From positions 1-7,454 of the forward strand of contig JBKCHH010000030.1 in the NCBI GenBank assembly GCA_046302855.1: a DNA stretch of 7,454 nt, read 5' to 3'. How positions within the stretch are numbered: the first letter of the stretch is position 1; every line of letters begins with the position of its first letter. This document shows positions 1 through 5,366 of this stretch, piece after piece. This DNA is from JBKCHH01 sp046302855 (GTDB taxonomy: Bacteria > Pseudomonadota > Alphaproteobacteria > Rickettsiales > UBA8987). Position numbers and translations under genes: made by a program. The notes beneath the pieces were generated by a model that did not search any database, was not told the origin of the DNA, and saw nothing but the letters and a program-made list of their open reading frames with translations.

Positions 1-64
1 AATCTTCCTCTAGCCTTGCGATAATGTTTTTTAAGTAGCAGATTTGAGAGGGTTTGTTATTCAC
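1..64 (-). CDS. Possible 5' end of an unidentified minus-strand gene
   Basis: From a GTG at 64 the minus strand stays open to the window edge for 21 codons, giving VNNKPSQICYLKNIIARLEE and then Asp. The peptide has heptad-like spacing (I8, L11, I15, L18). The plus-strand frame opposite is Ser-rich, as antisense shadows often are. The pattern Q-I-x-x-L-x-x-x-I-x-R-L-E-E loosely resembles the first helix of the alphaproteobacterial GapR/DUF2312 family, but 21 residues cannot establish this. There is no Shine-Dalgarno sequence before the GTG, and an in-frame TAA lies about 20 nt upstream of it. The stretch could instead hold the tail of a plus-strand gene ending at 24 or 36. Weak call. Confidence 0.2.
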   Translation of the reverse strand, partial: MNNKPSQICYLKNIIARLEED

Positions 65-77
65 TTTAGTGATTGAG

Positions 78-128
78 TTAAGGTTTTTTTACTAGCATCT
101 TTCAACCAATACTAGCTAAGAACCTTAA
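78..128. repeat. 8-bp perfect inverted repeat enclosing a 7-bp direct repeat
   Basis: TTAAGGTT at 78-85 is the exact inverse of AACCTTAA at 121-128. Inside lie two copies of TACTAGC (90-96 and 110-116), 20 bp apart. TAGC at 93-96 can also pair with GCTA at 115-118, so the RNA could form a long interrupted hairpin. No U-run follows the right arm on plus or the left arm on minus, so it is not a standard intrinsic terminator. It lies just upstream of the candidate recN promoter and could be a protein-binding site, a weak bidirectional terminator or chance in AT-rich DNA. Confidence 0.35.
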
Positions 129-135
129 AAATTCA

Positions 136-164
136 TCTACAAAATAAAAAATAGATGTTATATT
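136..164 (+). promoter_or_regulatory. Candidate sigma70-type promoter for recN
   Basis: TCTACA at 136-141 (4 of 6 matches to TTGACA), a 17-bp spacer, then TATATT at 159-164 (5 of 6 to TATAAT). Transcription would start near 171, leaving a leader of about 17 nt that includes the purine-rich tract at 174-188, which may serve as a weak ribosome binding site. A 6-bp inverted repeat, CATCTA (134-139) and TAGATG (152-157), overlaps the -35 element. I see no alphaproteobacterial LexA box (GTTC-N7-GTTC) here, only a single GAAC half-site at 120-123. AT-rich DNA gives many chance matches. Confidence 0.3.
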
Positions 165-187
165 GCATTATATAGAAAAGAAAAAGA

Positions 188-1852
188 ATGCTCCTTTCCC
201 TCTATGCTAAAAACTTAATTTTGGTGGAAGAACTGCAGATTGATTTTGAAAAACATCTGACTGTAGTAACGGGGGAAACTGGCTCTGGCAAATCTTTAAT
301 AATAAACTCCATAGATGCAATTTTTGCTAAAAGTTTATCGAAAAATTTGGTTCGCCCAAAGGCAAGCAACGCAACCATTATAGCCGTGTTTGAAAGCAAT
401 AAACAGGTAGATGAAATTCTAACCACGCAATCTATTGAACTTTCCCCAGAGCTTCACATAAAAAAAATAATAGATGAAACGGGTAAAACTAAGGCCTATT
501 TAAATAACGAAGTGGTTACGCAAAAACTCCTTTCTGAAATTGGGGAATATTTGGTTGAAATCCATGGGCAGAATGATCAACACGGGCTTTTAAACGAAAA
601 AAATCACCTAGCAATTTTAGATGATTTTTGCCATCTGCATAGCGATTTAATTCACCTAAAAGAAGCCTTCTTAACCTTAAAAAGTAAAAGGGCAGAGCTT
701 GAAAAGCTAGAAAAACTAAAGCTAGATGGTGACATTACCTTTTCGCAATTAAAAAAAACCGCCAAAGAGCTATCAACCCTAAATCTGCAGGCAAATGATT
801 ATGAAAATCTGCTAGAAAAAAGAAGCCAACTGCGTAATATCGGCAGCACTAAAGAGCATATAGAAAAGGCGTATGGCATAATTGTTTCCAAAAACCTAAA
901 TTCTAGCTTAAATGAGGCGATTAGAACGCTAAGTAAAATATCATCCACCACTTCAAGCAAGCTAAATAATTTGCTGAAATTGCTAGAGAATTCTTATCAA
1001 GAAATTGAAGAGGCAGTAAATGTTTTTGAAAGCCTAAAGAATGATTTTAATCATCTTGAAACCTTAGAAGAAATAGAATCAAGGCTGTTTTTAATTAGCG
1101 AACTTTCACGCAAAAACAACACTATTCCAGAAGAACTTTATCTACTTACTAAAAATATTAATGAGCAGATATTGTTTTTTGATAATCTAGATTTGCACAT
1201 TTCCAATGCTAAAAAAGAACTCACAATAGCCAATAAAAAATATTTAGAAATTGCCAATAAAGTTTCTACAATTCGCCAAGAAAAGGCAAAGAGGCTAGAA
1301 AATATCATCAATGCAGAGCTAAAAGATTTAAAAATGCCTCATGCCTTTTTTAAGGTTGATATAAAACACTTATCACAAGAAAACTACAATGAATGTGGCA
1401 TAGAGAAAATAGAATTTCTTATAAAAACCAATAACTTAAGTGATTTTGGTAAGATTGGCAAAATTGCCTCTGGTGGTGAGCTTTCTAGACTTATGCTTGC
1501 CATAAAACTAGCCTTAAAAGAAACAAAAAATGTGGATCTAATGATTTTTGATGAAATTGATACAGGCATAAGCGGGGCAGTATCAGATGCGGTAGGGAGA
1601 AAACTAAAAGAGCTAACAAAAACCGTTGCTCAAGTTATTTGCATTACCCATCAACCACAAATTGCTTCCTATGCAGATAACCACATTCTGGTATCAAAAG
1701 AAATAAAAGAAAATTCCACCTTTTCTAAATTGCAAAAACTAGAAAATGATAGCAGGGTTGAAGAAATTGCTAGAATGTTAGCAGGTAATGTTATAACTAA
1801 TGAAGCCATAGCCAATGCTAAGGCAATGATTGATTTAGGTAAAATTAATTAA
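188..1852 (+). CDS. recN: RecN, SMC-like DNA double-strand-break repair ATPase
   Basis: RecN is a cytoplasmic SMC-family ATPase that gathers broken DNA ends and promotes RecA-dependent recombination. All family landmarks are visible. The N-terminus (LILVEELQIDF) matches family starts. Walker A GETGSGKS is at residues 29-36 and the Q-loop region EIHGQND at 124-130. A long helical, coiled-coil-like centre spans about 150-375 and contains the RecN-typical SRKNNTIPEEL near 307-317. The signature IASGGELSR is at 426-434, Walker B LMIFDEIDTGISG at 451-463, the H-loop CITHQPQIA at 485-493, and the conserved tail EEIARMLAG at 525-533. At 554 aa it is full length (E. coli RecN is about 553). The ATG follows a purine-rich tract. 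The next gene starts 3 nt after the stop, suggesting one transcript. No SOS box is evident upstream. Confidence 0.97.
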   Translation: MLLSLYAKNLILVEELQIDFEKHLTVVTGETGSGKSLIINSIDAIFAKSLSKNLVRPKASNATIIAVFESNKQVDEILTTQSIELSPELHIKKIIDETGKTKAYLNNEVVTQKLLSEIGEYLVEIHGQNDQHGLLNEKNHLAILDDFCHLHSDLIHLKEAFLTLKSKRAELEKLEKLKLDGDITFSQLKKTAKELSTLNLQANDYENLLEKRSQLRNIGSTKEHIEKAYGIIVSKNLNSSLNEAIRTLSKISSTTSSKLNNLLKLLENSYQEIEEAVNVFESLKNDFNHLETLEEIESRLFLISELSRKNNTIPEELYLLTKNINEQILFFDNLDLHISNAKKELTIANKKYLEIANKVSTIRQEKAKRLENIINAELKDLKMPHAFFKVDIKHLSQENYNECGIEKIEFLIKTNNLSDFGKIGKIASGGELSRLMLAIKLALKETKNVDLMIFDEIDTGISGAVSDAVGRKLKELTKTVAQVICITHQPQIASYADNHILVSKEIKENSTFSKLQKLENDSRVEEIARMLAGNVITNEAIANAKAMIDLGKIN

Positions 1853-1855
1853 ATT

Positions 1856-2863
1856 ATGCTGGAAGATAAATTACAGAATTTAAATCAAAAGATAAAAGAA
1901 GAAAAACAACCAAAATTTATTAAGGATTCTAATTTTATATTTTTTGTGCTTATTCTGGTGATGTTTTTTGTGCCCTTGATATATATTTTATCTGAAAGCC
2001 AATCTTTTGGGAATTTAGTTTTTTGGGGTTTAATTGGCTTAACACTAATATTGCTTGTAGTGCTTGGCTTTTATGCTTCATCTGGTAGCTTAAGTGGGGG
2101 AAGTGAAGGCTCTTATAGCCAAAGTTGGGAAAAACAATATCAGACTTGCGTTACCAAGCTAAAAAGCCCAGCTGCTGAAGAAAGGCTGGAGGCAGTGGTT
2201 CACCTAAACAAACTTGCCCATATTGATGACGCGGCTAAAAGAAGGCTAATTGCCGATATGCTTCTTAATTTCTTACGAGGCGTATATTTACAAATTCCAA
2301 AACTAACAGAGGCAGATGAAAAGGATGAGGTTAAAAAAAAAGCATATTACGATAGGTTATATCACAGAAATGAATATAAGTCGCAGGCCTCAAAAGCCTT
2401 AAAGCTAGCCCTTGAAATCTATAGGTTTGCTAAGCAAAAGGTTAATCTTTCAGATTTTTATTTGGGCGGGCTAGATTTAAACTTTTTTAATTTTTCCTAC
2501 ACTATTTTAAACAAAACCAATTTTGAAGGTAGCGATTTATTTTTAGCAAAATTTAAGGGGGCAGATTTATTTATGGTGAACTTTTCTGATTGCAACCTAT
2601 GCATGGCTGGCCTAGAGCTAGTGCAGTTAGAAGGGGTTTCTTTAAAAAACGCCAATTTATCAGATGCCAAACTTTATGGTTCTAACCTATCGAAAGTATC
2701 TTCTACCTTAAATACCAATTTTACTGGTGCAAAATATAATTCCATTCCCGTTGGCGAATACCCAGCCACCCTATTTCCCAAAGATTTAGAAAGCAAAGAA
2801 ACCAGAACCTTGCTTCAAATGGTGGAAGATAACATCGCCCACCAGCAAGAGCAGAAACTGTAG
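1856..2863 (+). CDS. Membrane-anchored pentapeptide-repeat protein
   Basis: A 335-aa protein with four recognisable parts. A charged N-terminal segment (1-26) is followed by two hydrophobic helices (about 27-45 and 53-74) that should form a membrane hairpin. A Gly/Ser-rich linker (76-90) leads to a helical segment (about 107-141, starting ERLEAVVHLNKLA). That segment resembles the helical domain preceding pentapeptide repeats in proteins with the pattern RLxAIxxLxxIA...LxxFxR. Residues about 196-280 are A(D/N)LXX-type repeats, for example NFEGSDLFLAKFKGADLF, expected to fold as a right-handed quadrilateral beta-helix. A polar tail (281-335) ends the protein. With a short loop between the helices, both termini should face the cytoplasm. 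No catalytic motif is seen and the function is unknown. It starts 3 nt after recN without a clear Shine-Dalgarno, so translational coupling is likely. It is not a Qnr-type protein: those lack membrane segments. Confidence 0.88.
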   Translation: MLEDKLQNLNQKIKEEKQPKFIKDSNFIFFVLILVMFFVPLIYILSESQSFGNLVFWGLIGLTLILLVVLGFYASSGSLSGGSEGSYSQSWEKQYQTCVTKLKSPAAEERLEAVVHLNKLAHIDDAAKRRLIADMLLNFLRGVYLQIPKLTEADEKDEVKKKAYYDRLYHRNEYKSQASKALKLALEIYRFAKQKVNLSDFYLGGLDLNFFNFSYTILNKTNFEGSDLFLAKFKGADLFMVNFSDCNLCMAGLELVQLEGVSLKNANLSDAKLYGSNLSKVSSTLNTNFTGAKYNSIPVGEYPATLFPKDLESKETRTLLQMVEDNIAHQQEQKL

Positions 2864-2880
2864 AGCTGTATAGGCTTAAT

Positions 2881-2914
2881 TAGTAGCACACTTATTTATT
2901 CTACTAAATGTGCT
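2881..2914. repeat. Two overlapping inverted repeats between convergent genes
   Basis: The 98-bp gap between two convergent genes has TAGTAG (2881-2886) pairing with CTACTA (2901-2906), and AGCACA (2885-2890) pairing with TGTGCT (2909-2914). The stems cross and share 2 nt, so they are alternatives or a pseudoknot-like fold. A G-run (2918-2923) and TATTTT follow. It could help end transcription, but neither stem is G+C-rich with an adjacent U-run, so I do not call a terminator. Confidence 0.25.
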
Positions 2915-2961
2915 GAAGGGGGGCTATTTTAAACAAATTTAAGTTTATGCTTTATACACAT

Positions 2962-3303
2962 CTAAGCTGTAATGCTTGTTATAAGCCCATCTTTTGCTTG
3001 CCATTCAATTATCCATCGAAATTCGCAAAGAAAGTGATGAGATTCTGAGAATATGGCTAAATTATTTTTATCATTGATTTTAAAACCTTGTTCTCGCAAA
3101 TCATTTTTCATATTTTCTTCTGGGGTATTTAAAGGAAATGCATTTTTTACCCTATCAGTAAATACCTTATTCCTCTCTTCAGTAGGTAAATCTCTTGCTA
3201 TTTTCGGTATTGGCGGTTGAGTAGGTAAGTATAAAGCAGCGACAAGAATAATAAAAATTCCCAAGATTATTTTATAAATCAATAAACGCTTATTTTTAAC
3301 CAT
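2962..3303 (-). CDS. Small single-pass membrane-anchored hypothetical protein
   Basis: This 113-aa protein has a basic N-terminus (MVKNKR), one hydrophobic helix (about 8-25) and then a Pro-rich stretch, so the rest probably sits in the periplasm. There is no lipobox Cys. The soluble part has an FPLNTPEENMKNDLREQGF segment (56-74) and a Cys/Trp-containing end (C93, W97, W101) with CEFRWIIEW. From memory this resembles an uncharacterised proteobacterial family with an FPxGSxExxLxxxLxxQGF motif and a C...W.VRW strand; homologues I recall continue further, while this one stops at ITSITA. No function can be assigned. The start at 3303 is chosen because GAGAGAAG lies 8 nt upstream; a longer reading from 3339 would overlap nrdB by 22 nt and put residues before the helix that look like nrdB shadow. 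It is 14 nt downstream of nrdB and probably co-transcribed. Confidence 0.75.
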   Translation of the reverse strand: MVKNKRLLIYKIILGIFIILVAALYLPTQPPIPKIARDLPTEERNKVFTDRVKNAFPLNTPEENMKNDLREQGFKINDKNNLAIFSESHHFLCEFRWIIEWQAKDGLITSITA

Positions 3304-3311
3304 ATATTTTA

Positions 3312-3319
3312 CTTCTCTC
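3312..3319 (-). promoter_or_regulatory. Ribosome binding site of the small gene, overlapping the nrdB stop
   Basis: On the minus strand GAGAGAAG occupies 3319-3312, 8 nt before the ATG at 3303. It begins inside the nrdB TGA (3320-3318). This placement supports the shorter start of the small gene and suggests that ribosomes finishing nrdB can reinitiate on it. Confidence 0.6.
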
Positions 3320-4283
3320 AAGCAAACGCTTCTTCCCAAGTACCTCTGGTGGCGGCTTTGGTATATTCGGTTACGCGGTTTTCGAAGAAGTTGGTATGTT
3401 CAACGCCGTTTAGAATTTCATCTAGCCAAGGAAGTGGATTTTTAGTAACCCCGTAAAGTGGCGAATATTCAAGCTGAAGAAGTCTTCTATCCGCAATAAA
3501 ACGGATATATTGCTTAACCTCGTGCGATGAAACACCCTTAATTGAATCTTCTATAGAAAAGGCAAGGTTTATGAAGGAATCTTCGTGGTCAATGATAGTT
3601 TCGCACACTTTGTAGATGCGTCTGCGAAGCTCTGCCTTGTCTATATCTTTAGCATTTTCACGCACAAAGGTGTGAAATAGGCGGATAATTGAATTGGTGT
3701 GCAGAGTTTCATCCCTAATACTCCAAGTAATAATTTGCCCCATCCCCTTCATTTTTCCAAAGCGAGGGAAATTCAGCAAAATGGCAAAACTAGCGAACAG
3801 CTGCAATCCTTCCGTGAATGCCCCAAAGGCAGCAAGAGTAGTTGCTATGTCTATTTTTGAATCAACATTAAACTGTTGCATATAGTCATATTTATCCTTC
3901 ATTTCCTTATACTGCAGAAATTCCATATAGGTAATTTCTGGCATACCAAGGGTATCTATAAGGTGCGAGTAAGCGGCAATGTGGATAGTTTCCATATTAG
4001 AAAAGCTAGCCAGCATCATTTGCACTTCAGTTGGCTGAAATATTCTTGAATAGTGCTTCATGTAGCAGTTATTTACCTCAATATCTGCCTGAGTAAAAAA
4101 GCGGAAAATTTGCGTTAGTAGATACTTTTCGCTCTCCGTTATATTATATTTCCAATCTTTTACATCATCCCCCATTGGAACCTCTTCTGGAAGCCAGTGG
4201 ATTCTTTGTTGCTGAAGCCAAGCCTCATAAGCCCAAGGGTAATCAAATGGTTTATAAATGGGTTTTGCTTTAAGTAGAGTCAT
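3318..4283 (-). CDS. nrdB: Ribonucleoside-diphosphate reductase class Ia, beta subunit
   Basis: NrdB houses the diiron-tyrosyl radical that, with NrdA, reduces ribonucleoside diphosphates to deoxyribonucleotides in the cytoplasm. The metal ligands are all visible in family order: D67 (QADIEVNNCY), E98 and H101 (NMETIHIAAY), E158 (AFTEGLQLF), E192 and H195 (IRDETLH). The radical tyrosine is Y105, seven residues after E98 exactly as Y122 follows E115 in E. coli. The C-terminal tail (EYTKAATRGTWEEAFA) should dock on NrdA. Its 321 aa is usual for alphaproteobacterial NrdB. The ATG at 4283 fits the family N-terminus and an in-frame TAG lies just upstream; the Shine-Dalgarno is weak. nrdA is not in the window, so the two subunits are encoded apart. 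A small membrane-protein gene follows after 14 nt. G+C seems slightly higher than in its neighbours, consistent with conserved coding. Confidence 0.97.
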   Translation of the reverse strand: MTLLKAKPIYKPFDYPWAYEAWLQQQRIHWLPEEVPMGDDVKDWKYNITESEKYLLTQIFRFFTQADIEVNNCYMKHYSRIFQPTEVQMMLASFSNMETIHIAAYSHLIDTLGMPEITYMEFLQYKEMKDKYDYMQQFNVDSKIDIATTLAAFGAFTEGLQLFASFAILLNFPRFGKMKGMGQIITWSIRDETLHTNSIIRLFHTFVRENAKDIDKAELRRRIYKVCETIIDHEDSFINLAFSIEDSIKGVSSHEVKQYIRFIADRRLLQLEYSPLYGVTKNPLPWLDEILNGVEHTNFFENRVTEYTKAATRGTWEEAFA

Positions 4284-4315
4284 AAAAATATTCTACATGA
4301 ATTGGTTGAAAAAGT

Positions 4316-4354
4316 AAACTAGCTTAACCAAACAATTTTATCAAGATATATTGT
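4316..4354 (-). promoter_or_regulatory. Candidate nrdB promoter with an NrdR-box-like site
   Basis: On the minus strand TTGATA (4344-4339, 5 of 6 to TTGACA), a 17-bp spacer and TAGTTT (4321-4316, only 3 of 6 to TATAAT) could be a promoter about 32 nt before nrdB. Overlapping the -35 on plus is TATCAAGATATATTGT (4339-4354), an imperfect palindrome. It matches the NrdR consensus acaCwAtATaTwGtgt at about 11 of 16 positions and shares CAAGATATA with the complement of known boxes. NrdR normally binds paired boxes about 31 bp apart, and I see no convincing partner, so this is tentative. Confidence 0.27.
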
Positions 4355-4375
4355 ATAGGTTTTTTATAAATACTA

Positions 4376-4404
4376 TTGGTAGATTATTTTTGGGACATTA
4401 TACT
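4376..4404 (+). promoter_or_regulatory. Candidate promoter for the devBCA operon
   Basis: TTGGTA (4376-4381, 4 of 6 to TTGACA), a 17-bp spacer, and TATACT (4399-4404, 5 of 6 to TATAAT). Transcription would begin near 4411, giving a leader of about 26 nt before the ATG at 4437. No Shine-Dalgarno is evident before that ATG (ATTAATAG), so initiation may rely on an unstructured AU-rich leader. Confidence 0.4.
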
Positions 4405-4415
4405 ATAAAAGTATA
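4399..4415. repeat. 17-bp inverted repeat over the devB -10 element, possible operator
   Basis: TATACT (4399-4404), spacer ATAAA and AGTATA (4410-4415) form a perfect 6-bp inverted repeat whose left arm is the proposed -10 box and whose right arm covers the expected start site. That is a sensible place for a repressor, but the arms are almost all A/T and chance is likely. Confidence 0.25.
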
Positions 4416-4436
4416 TTTATAAAATATATTAATAGA

Positions 4437-5366
4437 ATGGCGATACCTAAATACAAATATTGGGTTTTTACTTTGGCTGGGCTAGCATTAGCTTTTTTTA
4501 TAGTAAAAAATAATAATCAGGAAAAGAAACAGGTTAAAATTACGGTACCAAAAACTTTAGGTGTTGGTGCCTTGGGTAGAATTGAGCCACAATCAAGAGT
4601 TATTAAACTATCACACGATGTAGGTCCTGAAGGCGTTAGAATAGAAAGTATATTGGTGTTAGAGGGTCAAGATGTACAAAAGGGTGAAGCTGTTGCTATT
4701 TTTAGTGATTATAATCGCAAGAAAGCAAAGCTAGATGTGGCAGAAGCAGAAGTTTCAATTCTAGAAGCCAAGCTCGAAAATAATAGCAATCAGTTAGAAT
4801 TTTCTGATAAAGAATTCAAAAGAGCTAAAGCATTATTTGATAAGAAGGCAATTGCTAAATCTGATTTTGAAAAATACGAGCTGGCCCTTAAAGGAAATAA
4901 AACCAATGATAGCTCAATAAAAGCAGAAATTATTGCAGCTAAAGCAAGGCTTTTTTTAGCGGAAGAAGAACTAAAACAGGCTTCCCTTATTTCCCCCATA
5001 GATGCAACCGTAATAAAAATAAATGCTCGTGCTGGCGAAAGGGTTGGTGATAATGGTATCGTAGAAATAGCAGATCTCTCCAAACTAGAGGTAGTGGCAG
5101 AAGTATATGAAAGAGATATTCCCAAAATTAGTATTAACCAAGAATGTGAAATAACGGTTCCGGGTTTTAATAAAACCTTTAAGGGAAAGGTTAATCAAAT
5201 TGGCTATCAAGTTTTTAAAAATGATATAAATAATACAGATCCACTAGCAGATAGAGATAACAGGACGGTTGAAGTTAGAATAGATTTGAATGGGCAAGAC
5301 AGCGAAAAATTTAAACATCTACTTTTTATGAAGGTGGAGGTTAGGTTTATTAATGATCATTTATAA
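4437..5366 (+). CDS. devB: DevB-type (HlyD-family) periplasmic adaptor of an ABC exporter
   Basis: This is the membrane fusion protein of a DevBCA-type exporter, expected to bridge the inner-membrane permease and an outer-membrane channel such as TolC. One N-terminal membrane helix (about 9-23) precedes the DevB-typical VGALGRIEP (43-51) and IKLSHDVGPEGVRIESILVLEGQDVQKGE half-lipoyl region (57-84). A helical hairpin follows (about 92-180). The second half-lipoyl strand is SPIDATVIKINARAGERV (186-203). The beta-barrel part has LEVVAEVYERDI (217-228), IGYQVF (255-260) and the family marker DPLADRDNRTVEVRIDL (268-284). Its 309 aa is short for the family; Anabaena DevB is about 470 aa, and the hairpin accounts for much of the difference. 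It overlaps devC by 14 nt. The substrate cannot be read from the sequence. Confidence 0.9.
   Translation: MAIPKYKYWVFTLAGLALAFFIVKNNNQEKKQVKITVPKTLGVGALGRIEPQSRVIKLSHDVGPEGVRIESILVLEGQDVQKGEAVAIFSDYNRKKAKLDVAEAEVSILEAKLENNSNQLEFSDKEFKRAKALFDKKAIAKSDFEKYELALKGNKTNDSSIKAEIIAAKARLFLAEEELKQASLISPIDATVIKINARAGERVGDNGIVEIADLSKLEVVAEVYERDIPKISINQECEITVPGFNKTFKGKVNQIGYQVFKNDINNTDPLADRDNRTVEVRIDLNGQDSEKFKHLLFMKVEVRFINDHL
5336..5345 (+). promoter_or_regulatory. Ribosome binding region of devC inside devB
   Basis: GGAGG at 5336-5340 lies 12 nt before the devC ATG and a second AGG at 5343-5345 lies 7 nt before it. Both are inside the devB coding sequence. They support the ATG at 5353 and the 14-nt overlap between the two genes. 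Confidence 0.5.

Noticed and set aside
120..134. Possible LexA (SOS) box before recN
   Set aside because: Only one GAAC half-site exists; the second half reads ATTC, so it is not the alphaproteobacterial GTTC-N7-GTTC direct repeat.
202..426. Minus-strand open frame of 74 codons inside recN
   Set aside because: Antisense to the recN Walker A region, Ser-rich and without any recognisable motif: a shadow of the real gene.
1384..1569. Minus-strand open frame of 61 codons inside recN
   Set aside because: Antisense to the conserved signature and Walker B region of RecN; Ser/Ile-rich shadow composition.
2930..2947. TAAAC/GTTTA short hairpin as a terminator
   Set aside because: Five AT-dominated pairs with no adjacent U-run; expected by chance in this composition.
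2910..2961. Frameshifted C-terminal extension of the small protein
   Set aside because: The codons after its stop read MCIKHKLKFV and then stop, with no sign of a family tail, so I do not call a broken gene.
3304..3339. Longer N-terminus for the small gene starting at 3339
   Set aside because: It lies inside nrdB, and the good ribosome binding site at 3312-3319 serves the ATG at 3303.
3694..3885. Plus-strand open frame of 63 codons opposite nrdB
   Set aside because: Lies over the conserved iron-ligand region of nrdB and has no ribosome binding site or family features.
4790..5125. Minus-strand open frame of 111 codons inside devB
   Set aside because: Ser/Ala-rich antisense of the DevB helical hairpin; long only because Lys/Glu/Ala-rich coding DNA has few stops on its complement.
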